Shown here piece after piece: positions 30,628-42,802 of a stretch of 64,000 nucleotides of DNA (the first letter of the stretch is position 1; the number at the start of each line of letters is the position of its first letter). The notes under the pieces are model-generated. The model saw only the letters and a list, made by a program, of their open reading frames with translations. It was not told where the DNA came from and did not search any database. The stretch spans positions 3,501,001 through 3,565,000 of the forward strand of contig NW_026944389.1 of NCBI RefSeq assembly GCF_033439725.1, written 5' to 3'. The translations under genes were made by a program, and so were the position numbers. The stretch is from Neurospora tetraspora (Eukaryota; Ascomycota; Sordariomycetes; Sordariales; Sordariaceae).

Positions 30628-32324
30628 TCACTCAAGAGGGTCCCGTCCGTGCTGCTCTTTCATGGACGCATGGTATTGCTCGTCTGTCTCGAGTTCGATC
30701 TCCAAAGGCTTCGTAATGGGTGTAATGGACAAGCCATGCTCCTCCAACGCCTTCAACCGGGCTGCGGTAGCAGGCTTCGAGCGGTTGACGCTGTAGACTT
30801 TGATACGATGGCAAGAGGAAGTGACGTGCAGATCCCAGTTCCTGCGATTAGATTCTTGTTAGTATCTTTTTGAACTTCAAACAAATTAGGGAGAAGGAAA
30901 GCACTCACCATGCAGATCTGACAAAGGTCGGCTGCGTATTCATCGCATTATCCCACGTCCTCACGCAAAACTCCAGCCAGCCCTCGGGATCAAGGGGCAG
31001 ATCGATCTCCCATAGTCTCCAAGCATGGAAATACTTGGTCGATATATTCTCGGTAGGCACTTCATACCAAATACTGCCTCCATCTGGACTGACCTCCACG
31101 CGAACCGGCCAGTGTCCACCACCTGAGAACGCCCATCCCCTAAGCTTGATCTTTCCGTCGTGCGTAATGACATCCATATCCTTGGGTGAGATGATCGCCG
31201 AAGACACAGGCATGTCCTGGATCGAGAAGCCGTTGCTGTACATGGCGTTCTGCTTGCCGATCTGGGGAGTGTAGTAGAGGTACTCCTTTCTCTGGACAGG
31301 CGCCTCGCTCGGGTCCTTGATACCGCGGATCTTGTACAGCCACTTGCAGCTTCTGGCGCCGATGTACCCGAAGACGACCGCGCGGAGGGGGAAGCCGTGG
31401 ATCTTGGGCAGCGGCTTGCCGTTCATCTCCCATGCAAGTAGCACTTCGTGGACCTTAACCTTGCGCCAGGGAACAGATACGACGTAGTTGTACACCTTGC
31501 CCTTCTTGAAGTAAGTGTCAGCACCGAAAAACTCGACGTGCATTGCGCCGTCTTTCAGTCCACCGCAATACTTGATGACCTTCTTGAGAGAGACACCGGT
31601 CCAGCGGGCGGTACCGATGGCGCCTTCGCCCCAAGGAGCGTTGATGAGCTCGTCGCCATCGCCGGGATATTGGCGGATTTGTTCAAGCCGGCGAGTACCG
31701 GAACATTGGAGACTGACGACCTTGGTCTGGCGAGGGAAGAGCTCTTCGTTCTGCAGCTCGGCAAGAGTGAGACGCTTGGGGTTGTTGACGAGGCCCTCGA
31801 TCTCGAGGAAATACTTGTCAGGATCAATTTCGGGAACGCCGCCATGGTTGCGGACGAAGAAGTCTTCGTTGCGGGTGATCTCGGTTGAAACAAGGCGGTC
31901 CTAGACACGGCGAAGCTCTTGGTTAGATATGACATTTTCCATCGACACGGACGATGACCGCCATCAGACTTACTCCGGGGGGTTCTCCATTGTAGGGAAA
32001 CTGGAGAACATGGATCATGTCCTCGGCCTTTTCCTTGAGCACATACTGCCAGCTGGTGTCGACAATATAGCGGAGGCCCGTAGCATAGTGGTACTGTTTG
32101 AACCGCTCTCCGGTCAAGATGGGATTCGTCTTGGGCAAAGGTTCGAGCTGGAATTCAGGAGGGTCGGGAAAGTCATATTGCTTCAGAATCTCCTCCACCT
32201 GCTTTTTCTTCTCGGGGTACTTTTCCCATTCAATGTATCCCTTCCAACCTTCCAATTCCTCCTCGAAAACGGGCAACTTGCCCTTTGGGCGAAATGGGAT
32301 TGCGTTTGGCTCCGGGGGTCCCAT
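30628..32324 (-). CDS. Sulfite oxidase-like molybdopterin enzyme interrupted by an in-frame TAG
   Basis: Exons 32324-31974, 31915-30909 and 30841-30628 close to 524 codons in one frame, with GTAAGT and GTGAGT donors. The only break is TAG at codon 122 (31903-31901), in the segment LRRV-stop-DRLVSTEIT just before NEDFFVRNHGGVPEIDP. The Moco-domain motif LQCSGTRR carries the predicted molybdenum-ligand Cys near residue 186. It is followed by GEGAIGTARWTGV and GFPLRAVVFGYIGARSCKWL, and by a dimerisation domain with FSGGGHWPVRVEVSPDGGS and NWDLHVTSSCHRIKVYS. There is no cytochrome b5 domain and no evident mitochondrial leader. The family oxidises sulfite or reduces related substrates. The N-terminal ~120 residues and a 40-residue C-terminal tail are additions to the core. 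TGG would fit the TAG codon. If never corrected, only the N-terminal 121 residues would be made. Confidence 0.7.
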
Positions 32325-33010
32325 GTTGAAGAGTGAGCCGTGAGTTTGGTGTTGTTGGATAGGTCGATGATGGCTAACGGAGAGGAGAGAGAAGGGACAC
32401 GGCCCTCGGTCGAGAGGGGAAATGGTCAAAATATGCCCCTCTTCCCCTCTTCCCCTATACCCCCACGACCATTATTAGTGACGCCGTTGGCTGTCAGGTG
32501 CATTCTGTTTGGCTTTCGAGTGGACAGTCATTGGCAGGATCTGGGTATGGGTCTTGCTAGAATAGCTCGCCAGATGTCCCGACCCGCGGGGTAGGAGCGA
32601 TCGCCTTGCCGGAACTTGAGCCGATAAGACTAGTCGACCAAAAAGCTTGTTTATTCTCAAAGGAGATGCTGTGCATCGAGACCGTCGTGCTGAGCAACAG
32701 GGTAACTGCTGCATCATGGCCCAGTTGCATGCATGTCAGCATGTCCAAGTTGGAGGCACTGTTGATGGGTGGAGGATTTGGCCCGGGTCCAATTGGAGGA
32801 CGAAGTGTAGTGGTGATATCATGATGTCGTAGACAAAAGCCGGCCCACCCGGAGGAGCCGGAGGTGAACAGCGAGATCCCAAAGCGATTTATTTCCGGGC
32901 CAGCTGCTCCAACAACAGCCGAGAGCCTTGAAAGACAGACCAGATCTCCACATGGGTCAGTAGAAACGTAAAATGATTAGTATTTGTCTATCCAAGAAGT
33001 CCCCTACCAC
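32325..33010. other. Intergenic region upstream of the sulfite oxidase-like gene
   Basis: This is the promoter region of the sulfite oxidase-like gene and the 3' flank of the GT69 gene. No further feature was recognised. Confidence 0.4.
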
Positions 33011-34307
33011 CTATAAATGAGCCCATCCGTTGTGTACAATGACCTGCATTTCGTTGATGAGGCAAAATGGTCCAGGTTCCTCGCGACCTTCCGCTTTCTC
33101 CGCCCACTTGCGAACGCGCCAGCGAACTTGCAACTCCTTGAAAAGAGGGGTGGTGAACCATCTGGCGACTCTGTTCTTCCACAAACCAGAGAAGACTTGC
33201 GACAGAGAAAGCCAGCCTCCAGGCGGATGCACCGCATCGTACGCCTTTCTGGAATATCCCACCCGGACGTTGGGGTTGAGGAAGACACCCCTGGTGCGCG
33301 ATGCCGGATTGTCAGCATGGATAAGACAGCACTCGGAGCCCTCCAGGTGGTATTCGGCCAGAGTGTCGTCGATACCCCGAAACTTGAGGCCTTTGACCCC
33401 AGTAAAGACAGACGGGTGCATTGCTGCAATCCCGTTCCAACAGCTGGACACTGGCACGGGAGCACCGCGGAGCATCGCTTTCCTCGAGTTGGAGGATCGG
33501 AAGTACGGCCAGGTCTGGGTCGCGTATTCATGGCCGCCCGAATCTCGCAGGGCAAAGGTGTCGTAGAAGCGAGGCGGCTTGCTAAAGTCGAGCGAGCATG
33601 CTGCGGCGTACTGTCCGTCGTTGGTGTTTAGCAGAGCCACGATATCAGGAACCTGCAAGAAGACCAGCGTTAGCGAGGAGGTTCGGAGACAGGCGCAACT
33701 GGCCACTAAGACTCACTGAGAACACCACGTCGCCCAGGAACAACACGTAGTCGAATGTGGTCCCGTTCTCTGCCATATCCAGTAGTGGTTGAAGGGAAAG
33801 ATTCCGCATGCCAGCCAAGTAAGGTACTCTTCGCAGCCTTTTTTCACCACTGGGGCTGGTAATCCATCCGCGTTCGGCTGGCGGTGCGTCTATCGCGTCT
33901 TGGTGCGTTTCCTTGTCAAGCGTGATCTGCCTCTGAACTCCAAGTTTGCCCAACTCGCGGTCCAGCTCCCGGAGAGCGCCCTTGGAATCATCCCAGCTAC
34001 CGCTCTCGTAGACACTGACAAAGACGTTGTCTACTCCCAGAGCCTTGGTCAGGTCCACAACCCCCTTGTTCCAGTCGGAGCGCAAGATGGCGGCATTGTT
34101 CCAGTGCAAGCTGGCAATGTACACACGGGTCGGCTTGAGAAGCGTCGTAGCTTGGGCCTGGGTGTCTCTCTCGGCATGGGCGACTCGGTAGTATATGAGT
34201 TGAGCCTCGACAATGGCCCAGATGATGAAGGCGGCGATCAGCTTCCGGATGGTGGACCGCGACACGAGCTGGCGTTGGAACCGCGATCGAGGCAAGGTCA
34301 CCGGCAT
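33011..34307 (-). CDS. GT69 (CMT1-type) alpha-1,3-mannosyltransferase-like protein
   Basis: Exons 34307-33717 and 33652-33011 give 410 residues with one phase-0 intron (GTGAGT...TTGCAG). It is a type II membrane topology: a basic N-terminus, one membrane segment (KLIAAFIIWAIVEAQLIYY, about residues 22-40), then the lumenal GT69 domain. Family motifs are RVYIASLHWNNAAILRSDWN, VFVSVYESGSWDDSKGAL, LAGMRNLSLQPLLDMAENG and FDYVLFLGDVVFS. They continue with IVALLNTNDGQYAAACSLDF, VSSCWNGIAAMHPSVF, GSECCLIHADNP and VFLNPNVRVGYSRKAY. The family transfers mannose in the Golgi in Cryptococcus; the acceptor in ascomycetes is not settled. It keeps the region missing from the relic at 3406-4033, and is too divergent from it to be its recent duplicate. 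Confidence 0.85.
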
Positions 34308-35960
34308 GGTGCCGTTCGTTTCATTCGAGCGCGGACACTGAGAGATTTGAGAATGAAGTCGGCGGACGGTGGCCGAGAGCCATTGCAGAATCCAGTCTAC
34401 AGAGTTCGGAGTCGTGCAAAGTTGTTGGTTGCAGTCGGTTGGTGCTTACGGCGCGATGGGAGCTTCCACTTGTTCTGCCGATAGTTCACGGCCAAGCTTC
34501 CTTCGCGCCTGTCCGTTATTTCGCGGCACCATCAGCGCTGTCAGGGGCGGACTGCGTTGCACCGATCTGTCGTGGCCGCCTGCCCAGGGCAATGTGCGGG
34601 TGGGGCGGGACACGGCCGCAGTTGCTCTCTGGTATCCCTTAACACTAACACCAACTTCAACCTCAAAGGTTGGACAGCCATCATCCGAGGCAATGGAAAA
34701 TATTCATAAAAGTAGTACAAACAGAGTCTGAATTGTCGGATCAGAGTTCCAAGAGGCAAGCAACTTATGGCACAGCCTGAGTGCCTCGAACAACGACCGG
34801 CAACGCGATGGCCTTCGTGTTTGGTGTTATTCGCCGCATCCTTGGCAGCATAGAGCTGTGCTTTCGGGCCGTTGCCAGCTGGTGACACTCTATGTTAGCA
34901 GTATTGACTTCCAACTTGTACCTGACGCCTCCAATTTCAACGTCAGTTCACGAGGAAAGTCTCCCCGTCCACTGCCAATCATGGAGTTGAAAGACCATCC
35001 CGACCGCGCAAGACCTAGTCCTCACGGATGAATTGAGGCCGACTGTTTCTCATTATTTGCCAAACGGGCAGCTACGAGAATGGAATATGTCGGACTTTGG
35101 GTGCTTACATGCAGCCGGCGTGCGAGAGGCCCTCACGTATGACATGCAACTTCCCCATATTATTTTTTTGGTTCCTTATCCAGAGTCACTTGAAGTACGA
35201 AGTTGATCCTTGAAGCTCCACGTAGGACTAGAGCTATGCGGTGTTGTTGTCGGCCCAGGAAAGGGCCTCTTGACTCCAGATGGAAGTCAGCAACCGGCAT
35301 TACCGTCGAGTGATGTGACGGCGGCCTGCCTTTGCCAACACAAGCACGCATATTACCTAGAATCGGCTGATGGTAATTTTCAGGTCCGGCAAACCTCTTC
35401 AAAAATGATGGGAGTTTTCTGTTTGGCGTCTGGATGGATGCATAAGTTTGTTGCTAAGTGTCTGCTATCGGAATGGGATATTCCTGCGAGGAATGGTTGA
35501 GGCATGCCGGACCAGCCAACGAAGCAACGTTGTTGTATTGTTATCGTTGTCATACCTCCCCTTACGAGGCCGCTTGGTGTTACTTACATGTACGCTTGTC
35601 GGTAAGGGTACAGAGGAAGTAGCGGGTAGGTATCAGGATGGGAGACGCGCCTTCCGTGTCAGTGTGCGGTCCCGGTCATTCAACATCCAGGCAGAAATTG
35701 ACGCCCACCGCTTTACTATACTTCACCTTTTCACTAGCCCACCACTTTTTCCCGGCTCGGCTGACTACTCACATTCTTCCTTCAACACCCGACACCGAAT
35801 TTGATCATTCCAGAATCCAGATCTTGTCGTACGGGCAACTTTCGCGCAGAGTATGCCCCCTTACCCTCTTTATATTTAACACTCGAGAGCATTGTTTTTA
35901 CCCATAGTCGGCAAGCTAATCTAATTACTGCACAGGACGACACTCCCAAATCTGGCCAGA
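34308..35960. other. Intergenic region between divergent genes, nothing recognised
   Basis: This 1.65-kb region separates the GT69 and helicase genes. I see no coding frame with motif support. A 5S-like phrase near 35635 was considered and rejected. A pyrimidine-rich leader precedes the helicase ATG. Confidence 0.4.
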
Positions 35961-38900
35961 ATGGCTGGTCCTGATCATTCCAGCGAGTCGCCTGGTGACG
36001 GTCCAGACGCCACCGACGACCGCCTGAAGAGCTGGTTCCGATCTTTGTCCCCGACAAAGGTTGACATCGTCGGCGATTTCGCCGGCAAAGAGCGCTTTGC
36101 CATTCATGGAGAAGCCCTGCTTGCACATTGTCTTCATACCATGAAAGTCGACTTTGACTGTGTGTTTGACCCCATCCGTGTCCCTCATCTCTGCATTTTG
36201 TACTCACTGCTAACCATGTGCTAATTGTACAGATGGCTTCCAGATTCTCCATGCCGTTCACGCCGTTGAGACTCTTCTCCTGAGGCTGCGTGATCGAGGA
36301 TGCAACTTCCACATCCTCTGGTTCAACCGAGAATATCAACTATCCATCCCCACGGAAACTTCAGCCGAGATAACCTACAAATACCAGCTCACTCGAAAAA
36401 TTCTGATCCAGCACTTCGCTCACGCACAGAATGACAAACAACTTGTTTTCAGTTTTGTATTCACGAGCCTGGGCGGCGATTCTGTCACTCGATATCTTGA
36501 AGAACATCATCCGCATTTCTTCTTGGGATCCGATGGTACAACGCCGTGGTGGACGGGTGGCCCGCAACTTCTGACGCCCCTTCACATGCTGTACCGTATC
36601 AATTCGGCAGGATATCATGTTGCATGTGTTGAGCATCTGGAGTTCAAGAGCTCAAGGGCTTTCCTACTGATTGCCTCTCCCAGAGGGGCGCAAAGACCGC
36701 TAAATGGCGACGCCTTTTCTCCGATTCCCGACACTTCCCCCGTTGAGGACAACATTGGAGATCGTCTTGGAGGACTGATCAAGACGCACAACCTGACTGC
36801 CCGGGAAATTATTTCCTTGTATTCATTGGCTCATGTACTTGGCCAGTACGCGCCCGATGCCGGCGAGGCCACCGAGATTGGGCAACAAGTTACAGTGCTA
36901 CTCCTCCAGCTAGTCTTCATGAGACACTGTAGTATTACAGGCCGGAGCTTTGAACCGCAAGGATCGGGACTAGATCTGGGCAATGCCGCCAATTCTTTCA
37001 TTTGTTCCTTGTCTGAGCCGGCCCAACGTGTTCTCAACTCCTGGGGTTCAGGACCGTTCACAAACTCAGCATGGGATGCATTTGATCTTTTTGACGGGCG
37101 GCTCTACCTGGCCTTGCTACGTTCTTCACACAACATAAACTTGTCCAGTGCACTTCATGAAGAGTTTATCCAACTCGGTGCACTACTCGAGCATCTCTGT
37201 GGGTACAATGTCACTGCCAAGTGGCCGGCAAATTTGACGGATACCGATGGAGGAGAAGCTCGCCTCAAGAACGCCGACCGCCAACCTGATCAGTCCGTAC
37301 CGTCGTTGTCGGTATTGCCTTTCAGCCATCCCGTATTGGACGAGTTTCTCACTTCAGTGCACCTACGCACGGAAGCTGTCATCTCCTCACCAGTTGACCA
37401 TAAAGTTCACAAGGAGCTGACACACTGGCACAATCAAAGGCCAATTGACCCCAAGCAACCCACCAAGGCTCCTGGCTTTAGGGCAAGACGACGAAACCAA
37501 CGCTTCATGGCCGACATCATTGCCTACTCTGCTAGTCTTACCGGTGCATCTGGGAAGATTATCGAGCCGGAAATCGTTGTTGTTCGCAGTTCGGTCGAGC
37601 AAAGCAAGCCCGCTAGTAGGCATGCAGTGAACAAGGGCAAGAAACAGGCCAACTCCAACAAACCCCTGAAAAAGAGTGGCAAGCAAAAGGCTCTTGAAGA
37701 GGCTGAACTACGCAGAGCAGCCAAGTTTCAGGACAAATCGCCGGCAATCATCACCTTCTGGAAAGAAAGGTGTCTCGAGTTCTCGAAAGAGGCATCTCTG
37801 GTTAAGCGATATTTGCGGGTCGAGAAATATCTCTTGGGCTTGAGTCCAGTTCATTTGTCTGTGATTGGGGCGGAAGTCTCTCTGTATCTTTGCCACGTTC
37901 TTCGCCAAACCCAAGGTCGTTACAACCCGGCCGCAATGACTCGTAAGTGATGCGACTGTTTATACACTTCGGGATTATTCACGCAGACGCTAACTCTTAT
38001 CCACATAGACTCCTCTGTTTTGGCGATGCTCTGGTCCCAAATCCAGGAGACCGCCAAATTGACCATGACCGAAGAAGTCCACACCCTTGTGACCAGAGTT
38101 TTACAGTCCTTCAAACTCCCACTATACAAGATCCCGGCGCCCCTTCCAAAGAGAAAGCTTCCATTTGAGTTCCTGGATATCGTGAACGGGGATCTACTGC
38201 CTCCTGGAAAGTCTTCGCTTGACTTCCAGCTCGAATCTTGCGGACCGTTCCTTGAACGAAGCTTCGACTCTGCCCCAGATCCTCGTGTGCCTTTTGAGCC
38301 CGATGCCTGGCAGAGAAAGGTACTTGACGCTATCGATGAGAACAAGAGTCTACTCGTGGTTGCCCCAACGTCGGCTGGCAAGACGTTCATCTCCTTCTAC
38401 GCTATGAAGAAGATCCTCGAAGCCAACAATGACGATGTACTGGTGTATATTGCCCCGACCAAAGCTCTCGTCAACCAAATTGCCGCCGAGATCCAAGCCA
38501 GATTTTCCAAGCGATATGATCAAGAAGCACGGTCTGTCTGGGCTATTCATACTAGGGATTACCGCATCAATAATGTGAAGGGGTGCCAAATCCTTGTAAC
38601 CGTCCCTGACATATTGCAGATTCTTCTGCTGGCTCCTTCCAATGCAACAGGCCCAGCGTCTTTCGCCAGGAGAATCAAGATGATCATTTTCGACGAGGTT
38701 CACTGTATTGGCCAGTCCGAAGACGGGATTGTTTGGGAGCAGCTTTTGCTTCTTGCACCATGTCCCATCATTGCCCTATCGGCCACCGTGGCAAACCCCC
38801 TCGAATTCCGAGACTGGCTTTTTAATGCTCAGAAGGCCAAGGGATTTGATCTGGAGATGGTGGTACACTCATCCAGGTACTCAGACCTCCGCAAGTTCAT

Positions 38901-41660
38901 CCATGATCCGTCTCCGGGTACATATGAATTCGCAGGCTTCGAGCCCGTTGAACGTCTCCCATTTCCAGGACTTGACTCTGATTGCGAGAGTCCGTTGCCT
39001 TTCTTATTCTTACATCCAATCGCAGGTATCATTGATAGGTAATATTGTGCGATCATGTCTTAACAAGCAGCAAGATCTCATGCTAACTCCCAAATCATAG
39101 GAGCCGGGACACTCTTAACGATGCCAGTCTTGAACCGCGAGACTGTATCGAGCTTTGGAGACACATGACCAAGCATCAGAATGGCCAGTATCAAGTTCCG
39201 AAGTCCCTGGATCCGGAGAAGATGTTGCCGTCACTTGTCAAGAAATCCGACGTTACAAAGTGGGAATCGGCCCTGAAGGACGTCTTGGCTAACTGGATGC
39301 TTGACCCCAATTCCCCGTTCGACGAACTTCGAAACCATTTGCGTGGAGAACGGTTTGCTCGACTGTCATCAACGTACGGTCAACCCGAGTCCATCGACTT
39401 ACCGCCTAGTCAATGTGGACCTATTGTATCCAGACGTTCCATTTTCTCACTTGTGACTGATCTTAGGTCACATGGAGCATTGCCTGCTATCCTCTTCAAC
39501 TATGATCGGGTTGGCTGTGAGACCATTCTTCGGGAACTAAACGACACTCTTGAGGCCGCGGAAGCAGCATATAAGCAACATAATCCACAGTGGCTGAAGA
39601 AGCTGGCGGCTTTCGAAGAATGGAAGAAATACCGTGAGACGGCCAAAATGAAGGAGGCAAAGATGAAGGAAACCAAAAAGACCCGTTCGAGAAATGATGA
39701 CGACGATGGCGCAATGAGTAAAGGAGACCGAACCCGCGACGAGGCAAATCGAGAGCTGAGCGTTTGGGATAGCTTCGACCCGGAAGGCCCCCTTCAGCAA
39801 TACAGCTTTGCTGATAACACCAAGCTCTCGCAGGGAGAGCTTAACGCGCGATTGAAGTCCCTTAGAGCAGACACCGTCCGTCCCTGGATCCTGGATGCAC
39901 TTTACCGAGGAATTGGCGTACACCATGCAGGTATGAACCGCCAGTATAGACAGATGTAAGTCTTTCCACTGCTAATACGTACCCATCCGTGGTGTTTCAT
40001 TGTCACTGACTGATCCGTGCTGCTTAGAGTCGAGGTGCTTTTCCGTAAAGGCTTTTTGACTGTGGTCGTCGCAACTGGGACACTTGCCATGGGCCTCAAC
40101 ATGCCTTGTAAGACTGTTGTCTTTACCGGCGATTCAGTTTTTCTGACCGCACTCAATTACCGCCAAGCCTCTGGCCGTGCTGGCCGGCGTGGCTTCGACC
40201 TCCTTGGAAACGTCGTCTTTCACGGCCTTCATCCGCACCGGGTTCTTGAAATAATGTCTGCGAAGCTTCCGGATCTTCGCGGACAGTTTCCTACATCAGT
40301 CACACTCATCCTCCGGCTTTTCATACTCCTACACGGAACACAGAACTCTGAGTTTGCAGCTAACGCTGTAAAGGGCCTGCTGACCCAAAGCAGACTCTGC
40401 TTGGGCGGACCTGATGCGAAAATGTCGATCGCACATCATCTTAGATTTTCGATTGACTACCTCAGACGCGAACACCTGTTATCCGAGAATGGTGTCCCAC
40501 TTAACTTCTCTGGCCTTGTGGGACATCTGTCCTACACAGAGAATGCGGTCTTTGCATTCCATGCCCTTCTCAAGGACGGATATTTTCACGACCTCAGTTA
40601 TAGCAACCGAAGCCGGGAAGACATTATCCTCGAAATCATGCTTGTCTTGAGCCACTTGTTCTGTCGCCACGCTTGCCCCCAACACAAAGACAAGCAGTTC
40701 CTCGAGCGTGTGCATCGCTCTCCGTCAGTTGGAATTCTCCCAGATCTTCCCCAGAAAGCAAGTGAGGTCCTAGAGCGCCACAACCAGCAGACCTTGTCCA
40801 TCTTCCAGAATTATGTCAGCTCTTACGCCAATCAACATCTGACCGGGACGCCGGATAACTGTCTTCCCTTTACCGAGTACAAGGTTGATTCTGTCTATGC
40901 TCAACCAATGCTGGACCTTTCAACTGTACTTCCCTCGTCTGACTCACCTCGGCCGCCCACCGTTGTTCGATCTCCATTCTCTGCACTCTCTGGCTTTACG
41001 GACGAATTTCACACTATTCACGAGCTTTGCGAGACTGTCCGCGCAGGCGTTTTCCTTGAAGAGTCTGCAGTCCCGTACATTCCGATCGCACCAAAGGAAA
41101 CGGATGGCGTACCTTGGAACGCCTACCTTTATGACTTTTTCAAGCATGGAGATATGGAGGCACTCAAGCATGTCAATATGATTAAGGGTGGCGATGTCTG
41201 GTACCACCTAAAAGACTTCTCGCTCATCCTTTCTACAATTGTGACGAGCTTCGCCAATTTTCTGGAGCTTCCAAATGCCGATGGTGACTTCGGGTTTGAG
41301 GAGGAGGACGAGCTCGAGATCGCAGATGATGATGGACCTCTCTTGAGCGGGGATGAGGGGAATGGTATGAGGAATGATGTCTGCGGCGCTCCCGCTCCAC
41401 CGCAGAAGGAACAGAAGAAGAACAAGGCGAAAAAGAAAGTGGTGGCCGAATCATGGGATGATGAGAGCAGTGATGAAGACACAGAGGATGATACAAAAAC
41501 GGCCAATCACGGTGACGATTCGTGGTCTAGTTCAGCCTCTGGTTATCCTCAGGCGCCCAGATGGGCTGACAATGGTGGTCCGTCATTGATGGAGATCTTC
41601 CGAAATTTCTCAGCACTTCAACGGGAGTTTGAGGAGAAGTTCCACAAGACATTTGCTTGA
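35961..41660 (+). CDS. Large DDX60-like superfamily 2 RNA helicase
   Basis: Exons 35961-36159, 36233-37942, 38009-39038, 39101-39955 and 40028-41660 give 1808 residues with every phase matching. The first ~640 residues are a long N-terminal region as in DDX60, ending in a Lys-rich linker. The Ski2-like helicase core shows motif I APTSAGKTF (near 757), motif Ia APTKALVNQ, and motif II DEVH (IIFDEVHCIGQSEDG, near 864). It also has motif III SAT (IIALSATVANP), IGVHHAGMN, VATGTLAMGLNMP and motif VI QASGRAGRRG (near 1313). A charged Lys/Glu/Asp-rich tail ends the protein. Vertebrate DDX60 acts in antiviral RNA sensing and decay; fungal members are little studied, so a role in foreign or aberrant RNA handling is only inferred. 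Introns are 62-73 nt with CTAAC-type branch sites. Confidence 0.85.
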
Positions 41661-42802
41661 GGACTGACTTGTCGTTGCTTTCTCCCAGAGAACAATGACG
41701 AGAAGAGCCCGGAAATACGCAGCTCCGTGGGTTATTCTTCTTCTCGGTGGCGTACTTGTGATGGAATCGGATCTGGCTTTGTTATTAGGCCTCTAGTTAC
41801 TTATTCCCGAGGTATGCTTCAAGGAAAAAACCGATGTAGGATTGTCAATGTATAGACGTACCCTGCAAGCCTTTGTTTGTAGCTGTTTCTCGTTTGCCCC
41901 GTTTGGTTCTGATGAACTGCACGTACCGAACTCGCATTCAGATTTTTGATGTCAGTATGAGCAAGTCGATCATTACCACAACTCCTGTCTCATCCTTTTC
42001 CGGCCATCTCAACTTCCGTGCTCGCAGTGACGGCACAGGTGGATGACAGAGATACCGCTCTGTCCTAATCGTCTCACAAGCGGCACATCTTCATGAAGAA
42101 AAACTAGAGCGGTTGGCAGAATATCGAATACGGACAGCCAAGTTCCCATACTGAGCCGCCAATATCACAGCAACCGACCGCAGTCTAGGTCATTAGAAAT
42201 CATCACACCTCAATACCAACCACTTACGTCGTCGTATCCTTGAAGGACATATGTTTCTCGACTGATTATGTTTTTGCCCGCACACCACCTTCAAGAGAAC
42301 AGCCCCGCGGTTCTTTCAGCAAGCAATGATGATGACTATCCAAAAAGTCAACGAGAGGAAAAATGATAGGCTGAGCCCTCCGGAGCGTGACGTCGAAGAA
42401 TAGGAAATATCCCCGAGGTCGTCAATAGGTACTTTCCCCGACGGGCAACGTGGTGTGTATGTTTCATTGTCTTGGAGCTGATCATAGGCGAGACATGCCT
42501 CATTCCAGTGAGCCGCGCCACGGATCGTTTCAAGGTGGTGGGGACGTGAGATCTTGAGCTCAAAACTAGACAAGAAGGGGGGGAAGGAATGCAAAGAGGA
42601 GATATTAGAGACAACAGCCGAAGCTGAATTTGAAGTATTCAAAACGAAAATAGGTTAAATAGGGCACTCGGCCCCTGCATATCTTGGACTGGGACAACGC
42701 ATAGCGCATCCACTTAAGGGGAGCATTAGTTTGCAACAAAGTTTACTACTTCAAATCCCAAATCCCAAGCAACGCAACCAGAAAACCAAAAGAGCAGCAG
42801 CA
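41661..42802. other. Intergenic region, nothing recognised
   Basis: No motif-supported gene lies between the helicase and the CAP gene. A minus-strand frame of 108 codons (42642-42316) ends in a hydrophobic stretch but has no family resemblance and no conserved start context. Confidence 0.4.

Noticed and set aside
20562-32324. Nuclear genetic code in which TAG encodes an amino acid
   Set aside because: The in-frame TAGs occur once per affected gene, most genes lack them, and the GT69 gene at 33011 ends normally with TAG; codon reassignment is not needed.
35620-35690. Possible dispersed 5S rRNA gene (phrase GGTATCAGGATGGGAGAC)
   Set aside because: Only this phrase resembles the 5S 3' half; the 5' half, internal control pairing and a T-run terminator are missing.
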